Source: Gammaproteobacteria bacterium
GTDB taxonomy: Bacteria > Pseudomonadota > Gammaproteobacteria > Steroidobacterales > Steroidobacteraceae
Length of the DNA: 64,000 nucleotides
Direction of reading: 5' to 3'
Assembly (NCBI GenBank): GCA_003164785.1
Contig: PLUE01000039.1
Location: 164,611 to 228,610 of the forward strand
In this document: positions 58,936 to 64,000 of the stretch, one piece after another
Position numbering within the stretch: position 1 is the stretch's first letter
Layout: each line of letters starts with the position of its first letter
Position numbers and translations under genes: made by a program
The notes under the pieces: generated by a model
What the model was told of the DNA's origin: nothing
Database searches by the model: none
What the model saw: only the letters and a program-made list of their open reading frames with translations

Positions 58936-60891
58936 ATGCAGTCGATCTATCTTACGATTGCGCTGGCGCCACTGGTCGCGGCGGTTGTCGCGGGCTTGTT
59001 CGGCCGGACCATCGGGAAGGCCGGTGCGCACAGCATCACCATCGCCGGCGTGGGCCTGTCGTGCGCACTCTCGTTGTACGTGCTGTACCAGTTCGTCCAC
59101 GAGGGGATGGCGCCATTCAATGCCACGGTCTATACCTGGCTGGTGAGCGACGGCCTGACGATGGAGGTCGGCTTCCTGGTCGACCACCTGACCGCCATGA
59201 TGATGGTGGTGGTGACCTTCGTGTCCTTGATGGTGCATATCTACACCATCGGCTACATGCACGAGGACGATGGCTACCAGCGCTTCTTCTCCTACATTTC
59301 GCTGTTCACCTTCTCGATGTTGATGCTGGTGATGGCCAACAACTTCATGCAGCTGTTCTTCGGCTGGGAAGGCGTGGGCCTGGTCTCCTATCTGTTGATC
59401 GGGTTCTGGTACACCCGGCCGACGGCCATTATCGCGAACCTCAAGGCGTTCCTGGTCAACCGCGTCGGCGATTTCGGCTTCGTGCTGGGAATCGCGGCGG
59501 TGCTGCGCTACACGGGCTCGCTCGACTATGCGACGGTGTTCGCCCATGCGGATCGATTCGCGGGCGCGCAAATCCACGTGAGCAGCACGATCGCCTGGTC
59601 GGCCATCACGTTCACGTGCATCTGCCTGTTCATCGGCGCCATGGCCAAATCGGCCCAGGTGCCGCTGCACGTATGGCTGCCCGACTCGATGGAAGGTCCG
59701 ACGCCCATTTCTGCGTTGATCCACGCCGCCACCATGGTGACTGCGGGCATCTTCATGGTGGCGCGCATGTCGCCGCTGTTCGAGCTGTCGGAGACGGCGC
59801 TGTCGTTCATCCTCATCATCGGCTCGACCACCGCGTTTTTCATGGGGTTGCTGGGCATCGTCAACAACGACATCAAGCGGGTGGTGGCGTACTCGACGCT
59901 GTCGCAGCTGGGTTACATGACGGTGGCGCTCGGCGTGTCGGCCTACAGCGCCGGCATCTTCCATCTGATGACGCATGCCTTCTTCAAGGCGCTGCTGTTC
60001 CTGGCCGCGGGGTCGGTCATCATGGCCATGCACCATGAGCAGGACATGCGAAAGATGGGCGGGCTGCGCAAGTACCTGCCGATCACATTTTGGACGTCCC
60101 TCGTGGGTTGCCTTGCGCTGATCGGATTCCCGGGCACGGCTGGATTCTTTTCCAAGGACTCGCTGATAGACGCCGTGGCGATGTCGCATCGCTTCGGCTC
60201 GAGTTATGCGTATTTTTGCGTGTTGGGGGGCGTATTCATCACGTCGCTGTACACCTTCCGCATGTTCATCATGACCTTTCTCGGCAAGGAGCGAATGGAT
60301 CATCACACGCAGGAGCATCTGCACGAGAGTCCGTGGGTGGTGACCGTTCCGTTGATACTTCTGGCGATACCCTCGGCGGTCATCGGCTGGGTTACCGTCA
60401 AGCCGATGTTATTCGGCGGGTTCCTGTCCGATGCCATTCATGTGCTGCCGGCGAACGACGTGCTGGAGCATATGGCGGAGGAATTCCATGGATCAGGGGA
60501 GTTCGTGCTGGCCGCCCTGACGGCGCTTCCTGTCTGGTTTGCCGCCGCGGGGGTCGCGACGGCATTCATCTTCTTTTGGTGGAAGCCGAGCCTGGCGGAC
60601 ACCACGGAGCGCTCGTTCAAATGGCTGCATACGATCTTGGTCGATAAATACGGTTTCGATGCCTTCAACCAGAACGTGATCGTCGCCGGCGCGAGGGCGC
60701 TCGGCGGCGGGCTGTGGCGCTTTGGCGACCAAGCCATCATCGACAATGGAATGGTCAACGGCAGCGCCCGCGTGGTGGGCTGGTTGAGCTCCGTCATGCG
60801 GTATGCGCAATCCGGGTACCTGTACCACTATGCCTTCGCGATGATCCTGGGTCTTGCGTCGCTGCTGATGTGGCTGGTCTGGCGGCCGTGA
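58936..60891 (+). CDS. nuoL: NuoL, complex I ND5 antiporter-like subunit
   Basis: A 651-residue distal proton-pumping subunit with about 16 helices. Conserved GWEGVGLVSYLLIGFWY, AKSAQVPLHVWLPDSMEGPT and HAATMVTAGIFMVARMSP are present; a long C-terminal part fits the lateral helix. Stop overlaps nuoM (TGATG). Confidence 0.98.
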   Translation: MQSIYLTIALAPLVAAVVAGLFGRTIGKAGAHSITIAGVGLSCALSLYVLYQFVHEGMAPFNATVYTWLVSDGLTMEVGFLVDHLTAMMMVVVTFVSLMVHIYTIGYMHEDDGYQRFFSYISLFTFSMLMLVMANNFMQLFFGWEGVGLVSYLLIGFWYTRPTAIIANLKAFLVNRVGDFGFVLGIAAVLRYTGSLDYATVFAHADRFAGAQIHVSSTIAWSAITFTCICLFIGAMAKSAQVPLHVWLPDSMEGPTPISALIHAATMVTAGIFMVARMSPLFELSETALSFILIIGSTTAFFMGLLGIVNNDIKRVVAYSTLSQLGYMTVALGVSAYSAGIFHLMTHAFFKALLFLAAGSVIMAMHHEQDMRKMGGLRKYLPITFWTSLVGCLALIGFPGTAGFFSKDSLIDAVAMSHRFGSSYAYFCVLGGVFITSLYTFRMFIMTFLGKERMDHHTQEHLHESPWVVTVPLILLAIPSAVIGWVTVKPMLFGGFLSDAIHVLPANDVLEHMAEEFHGSGEFVLAALTALPVWFAAAGVATAFIFFWWKPSLADTTERSFKWLHTILVDKYGFDAFNQNVIVAGARALGGGLWRFGDQAIIDNGMVNGSARVVGWLSSVMRYAQSGYLYHYAFAMILGLASLLMWLVWRP

Positions 60892-62408
60892 TGCTGAACG
60901 ATCACCTGTTGGCGATTCTTATCTGGCTGCCCGTCGTCGGCGGTTTCGCCGTACTCGGCTTCGGCGAGGGGCGGGCGTCCCAGGCGCGCTGGGCGTCGTT
61001 GGGGATTTCCGTGGTGGAGTTCCTGTTGAGCATTCCGCTGTGGGCGTCCTTCAAGACCGGCACCGCGGCCATGCAGTTCGTGGAGCGCACGGGATGGCTG
61101 CCGGGAATCCATTCGGACTTCTTCATCGGGGTCGACGGCATCTCGATGCCGCTGATCCTGCTGACGACGTTCACCACCGCGCTCATCATCATCTCGGGCT
61201 GGCAGAACGTGGAGAAGCGCGTCGCGCAATACTTCGCGGCCTTCCTGATCCTCGAAGGGTTGATGATCGGTGTGTTCGCGGCGTTGGATGGCGTGCTGTT
61301 CTACGTGTTCTGGGAAGCCATGCTGCTGCCGATGTTCATCATCATCGGTGTGTGGGGCGGACCGCGGCGCGTGTATGCGACGATCAAGTTCTTTCTGTAC
61401 ACGTTCCTGGGCTCGCTGCTCATGCTGGTCGCGCTGATCTACATGTACCTGAAGACGGGTACCTATGAACTCTCGGCGTTTCAGCACCTGCCATTGACCC
61501 TCACCGAGCAGACCTTCATCTTCCTGGCCTTCTTTGCGGCCTTCGCGGTCAAGGTGCCGATGTGGCCGGTGCATACGTGGCTGCCCGATGCGCACGTCGA
61601 GGCGCCCACCGGCGGCTCCGTCGTGCTGGCGGCCATCATGCTCAAGATGGGCGGCTACGGTTTCGTGCGGTTTTCCCTGCCGATCGCCCCCGACGCGAGC
61701 CGCGAACTCGACTGGCTCATCATCGCATTGTCGTTGATCGCCGTGGTGTACATCGGCTTCGTGGCCATGGTTCAGCGGGACATGAAGAAGCTGATCGCGT
61801 ACTCGTCGATCGCGCACATGGGCTTCGTCACGTTGGGGCTGTTCATCGGCTTCCAGATCGTCAATCACACCGGTCAAACCAGCGGCATCGCGATGGGCAT
61901 CGACGGCGCGGTGATCCAGATGCTGTCGCACGGCCTGGTGTCGGCGGCGATGTTCCTGTGCGTGGGCGTCATGTACGACCGGATGCACAGCCGCGAGATC
62001 AGCGCCTATGGCGGCGTCATCAACACCATGCCGAAGTTCGCGGCATTCATGGTGATGTTCTCGATGGCCAATGCGGGCCTGCCCGGGACGTCTGGCTTCG
62101 TGGGCGAGTTTCTGGTCATCCTGGCGGCCTTCAGGGCGAACCCGTGGTTCGCCTTCTTTGCCGCCTCGACGCTGGTGCTGAGCGCTGCCTACACCCTATG
62201 GTTGGTGAAGCGGGTGATATTCGGTGAAGTGGCCAACGACAAGGTGGCCAAGCTCACGGATATCAACCAGCGCGAATTCTTCGTGCTCGCGGTGCTGGCG
62301 GTCGCGGTATTGGCGGTCGGCCTCTGGCCGGCTCCCTTGCTCGATGTGATGCGCGCGACGACCCAGCATTTAGCCCAGCAGTTGCTGGTCTCGAAGATTG
62401 CTCCGTAA
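60891..62408 (+). CDS. nuoM: NuoM, complex I ND4 antiporter-like subunit
   Basis: A 505-residue proton-pumping subunit with about 14 helices. ND4 motifs FYVFWEAMLLPMFIIIG, AVKVPMWPVHTWLPDAHVEA and LIAYSSIAHMGFV are intact. ATG 60891 overlaps the nuoL TGA by one base; GTG 60888 is an alternative. Confidence 0.98.
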   Translation: MLNDHLLAILIWLPVVGGFAVLGFGEGRASQARWASLGISVVEFLLSIPLWASFKTGTAAMQFVERTGWLPGIHSDFFIGVDGISMPLILLTTFTTALIIISGWQNVEKRVAQYFAAFLILEGLMIGVFAALDGVLFYVFWEAMLLPMFIIIGVWGGPRRVYATIKFFLYTFLGSLLMLVALIYMYLKTGTYELSAFQHLPLTLTEQTFIFLAFFAAFAVKVPMWPVHTWLPDAHVEAPTGGSVVLAAIMLKMGGYGFVRFSLPIAPDASRELDWLIIALSLIAVVYIGFVAMVQRDMKKLIAYSSIAHMGFVTLGLFIGFQIVNHTGQTSGIAMGIDGAVIQMLSHGLVSAAMFLCVGVMYDRMHSREISAYGGVINTMPKFAAFMVMFSMANAGLPGTSGFVGEFLVILAAFRANPWFAFFAASTLVLSAAYTLWLVKRVIFGEVANDKVAKLTDINQREFFVLAVLAVAVLAVGLWPAPLLDVMRATTQHLAQQLLVSKIAP

Positions 62409-62417
62409 GGTTCTTCT

Positions 62418-63872
62418 ATGAACGCGTTCAGTGTTTCTGATTTCAACTCAGGGCTTGGCTTGGCGGCGCCGGAGATCTTTCTGGGGCTGGCGGCATGCGC
62501 GATCTTGATGCTGGATCTGTTCCTCAACGACAGGCAGCGTCATTGGACGGGCGTGCTCGCCGTGCTGACCTTGCTCGTGACCGCGGTCATCACGGTGCTG
62601 CAGCCGGTGGCGGACCGGGTGGTCGTGCTCGGCGGGATGTTCGAGTTGGACCGCATGGCGCAGGTCCTCAATCTGGTGACGTTGCTGGCGGTGACGGCAG
62701 TATTCATCTATTCGACCGACTATCTGCGCCGGCGCGCGATATTGAAGGGCGAGTACTACGTGCTGGGGTTGTTCGCCACGCTGGGCGGCATGGTGCTCAT
62801 CTCGGCGGCGAGCTTGATCACCCTGTATCTGGGCCTCGAGCTGATGTCGTTGTGTCTTTATGCCATGGTGGCCTTCGACCGTGAGTCGGGAATCGCGGCG
62901 GAATCGGCGATCAAATACTTCGTGCTGGGATCGATGGCGTCGGGCACCCTGCTGTACGGCATGTCGATCATCTATGGAATGACCGGCAGCCTCGAACTGG
63001 CCGAAATCGCGCAGGTCGTGCACAACGGCAACCTCGGCGGCAATATCGGTCTGCTCTTCGGCATCGCCTTCCTCATCGTCGGTATCGGGTTCAAGCTGGG
63101 CGCCGTGCCGTTCCACATGTGGATACCGGATGTGTACGACGGTTCGCCCACGTGCGTGACGGTGTTCATCGGCACGGCCTCGAAGCTGGCGGCATTCGCC
63201 CTTGCCATGCGGCTGTTGCCCGAGGCGTTGGCGGGATCGCAGCCGGACTGGAGCCAGATGTTGGTCGTCATGTCGGTCTTGTCGATCGCCATCGGCAACA
63301 TCGTCGCGGTGGCTCAGACGAGCCTGAAGCGGATGCTGGCGTATTCCACGATTTCGCACATCGGCTATATCTTGCTGGGCCTCTTGTCGGGCAGCGCCCA
63401 GGGCTACCAGGCGGCGATGTTCTACATGATCAGTTACGTGATCGTGGCCTGCGGGGCGTTCGGCATGATTCTGCTGCTGGCCCGCGAGGGATTCGAGGCG
63501 GACAAACTGGCGGACTTCAAGGGGTTGAATGCGCGCAGTCCGTGGTTCGCGGGCATGATGGCGATTCTCATGTTCAGCCTGGCGGGTTTGCCGCCGTTCA
63601 TCGGATTCTGGGCCAAGCTGGGCGTCATTCAGGCGGTTCTCAACATCGATTACACCTGGCTCGCCGTGGTGGCAGTGCTGTTCTCGGTGGTGGGCGCGTT
63701 CTTCTACCTTCGGGTCGTCAAGCTGATGTATTTCGACGATCCCACCGATACGTCGGTCATCGGCGGGTCGACGTTGATGCGCACGGTGCTGAGCGCGAAT
63801 GCGCTCGTGGTGTTTGGACTGGGAATTGCGCCTGCCGCTTTGATTGCCGTTTGCCAGCGGGCTCTGCAGTAG
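62418..63872 (+). CDS. nuoN: NuoN, complex I ND2 antiporter-like subunit
   Basis: A 484-residue proton-pumping subunit, last gene of the operon. ND2 motifs LYLGLELMSLCLYAMVAF, KLGAVPFHMWIPDVYDGSPT and MLAYSTISHIGYILLG are intact. The ATG follows AAGG. All 14 nuo subunits are therefore present and full length. Confidence 0.98.
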   Translation: MNAFSVSDFNSGLGLAAPEIFLGLAACAILMLDLFLNDRQRHWTGVLAVLTLLVTAVITVLQPVADRVVVLGGMFELDRMAQVLNLVTLLAVTAVFIYSTDYLRRRAILKGEYYVLGLFATLGGMVLISAASLITLYLGLELMSLCLYAMVAFDRESGIAAESAIKYFVLGSMASGTLLYGMSIIYGMTGSLELAEIAQVVHNGNLGGNIGLLFGIAFLIVGIGFKLGAVPFHMWIPDVYDGSPTCVTVFIGTASKLAAFALAMRLLPEALAGSQPDWSQMLVVMSVLSIAIGNIVAVAQTSLKRMLAYSTISHIGYILLGLLSGSAQGYQAAMFYMISYVIVACGAFGMILLLAREGFEADKLADFKGLNARSPWFAGMMAILMFSLAGLPPFIGFWAKLGVIQAVLNIDYTWLAVVAVLFSVVGAFFYLRVVKLMYFDDPTDTSVIGGSTLMRTVLSANALVVFGLGIAPAALIAVCQRALQ

Positions 63873-63911
63873 GGGTAGGGGCCTAAATCGTATTGCGCGG
63901 CCTCATTCCAC

Positions 63912-63939
63912 TTGCGTTGTCGCAATAAGTGGGTACAAT
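63912..63939 (+). promoter_or_regulatory. Promoter for the initiator tRNA gene
   Basis: TTGCGT (63912-63917), 16-base spacer, TACAAT (63934-63939), 14 bases before the tRNA 5' end. In relatives this transcript continues into rimP-nusA-infB. Confidence 0.6.
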
Positions 63940-63953
63940 CGTCGGCTCTCCGG

Positions 63954-64000
63954 TGCGGGGTGGAGCAGTCTGGCAGCTCGTCGGGCTCATAACCCGAAGG
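63954..64000 (+). tRNA. Initiator tRNA-Met (5' part, cut by window end)
   Basis: TGCGGGG acceptor strand, D arm, and anticodon arm GGG-CTCATAA-CCC with the three G-C pairs diagnostic of initiator tRNA. The variable region, T arm and 3' end are beyond the window. Confidence 0.93.

Noticed and set aside
58537..60324. Long minus-strand open frame (595 codons) opposite nuoK-nuoL
   Set aside because: The His/Arg/Asp-rich product is a typical antisense shadow of membrane-protein codons; nuoL is intact.

Overview
The window is GC-rich, densely packed chromosome of a Gram-negative bacterium, almost certainly a gammaproteobacterium. The evidence is the presence of gammaproteobacterial markers (bamE, fur, rnfH, ratA, the SRP RNA-dnaX-ybaB-recR block, a carA-carB-greA operon), outer-membrane machinery (Mla, BepA, BamE) and a 14-gene nuo operon preceded by tpiA-secG-tRNA-Leu and followed by an initiator tRNA-Met. 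That layout resembles the Xanthomonadales/Nevskiales/Steroidobacter side of the class; the family assignment is inference from gene order only. Almost everything is conserved housekeeping. I see no prophage, insertion sequence, CRISPR array or defence island.

Layout: 1-3350 Mla lipid-transport genes (end of mlaF, mlaEDCB, convergent mlaA). 3415-7469 is a leftward run of bepA, a PIN-PhoH ATPase, a bcp peroxiredoxin and gcvR. 7551-9195 holds dapA, a very small BamC-like lipoprotein, a broken copy of tRNA-Ser carrying a palindromic insert, the intact tRNA-Ser(GGA) and the 4.5S SRP RNA. 9238-13296 is dnaX-ybaB-recR, rsgA and orn. 13348-18194 has PEP synthase and its regulator ppsR, a DUF1249 protein and an unrecognised coiled-coil protein. 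18191-26129 has the Prc protease, an M28 lipoprotein peptidase, an HDOD-GGDEF protein, three small membrane proteins, a Gfo/Idh oxidoreductase and a hypothetical. 26263-28824 has tmRNA, smpB, ratA, rnfH, bamE and fur. 28856-36628 has recN, nadK, and hrcA-grpE-dnaK-dnaJ. 36639-43838 has dapB, carA-carB-greA, a DUF4149 protein, yhbY and rlmE. 43919-49433 has ftsH, folP, glmM, tpiA, secG and tRNA-Leu(GAG). 49575-63872 is nuoA-nuoN. The window ends inside an initiator tRNA-Met gene.

Functional themes: envelope maintenance (Mla, BepA, BamE, BamC-like, Prc, SecG, FtsH), protein quality control (DnaK system, tmRNA/SmpB, FtsH), lysine/peptidoglycan precursors (dapA, dapB, glmM), carbamoyl phosphate synthesis, and respiratory complex I. 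Many neighbours are translationally coupled through 1- or 4-base start/stop overlaps (ATGA, GTGA and, unusually often, TTGA), and several convergent pairs share a CTAG stop overlap.

The points most worth a second look are the carA leader (three mutually complementary segments that form two exclusive hairpins, one hiding the ribosome site of a 14-codon leader ORF and the other abutting the carA ribosome site), the interrupted tRNA-Ser copy, the drastically shortened BamC-like protein, the repeated basic tail on RecN, and a set of genes whose -10-like hexamer lies only 6 to 8 bases before the ATG. There is no stretch above 300 bases without an RNA or protein gene.
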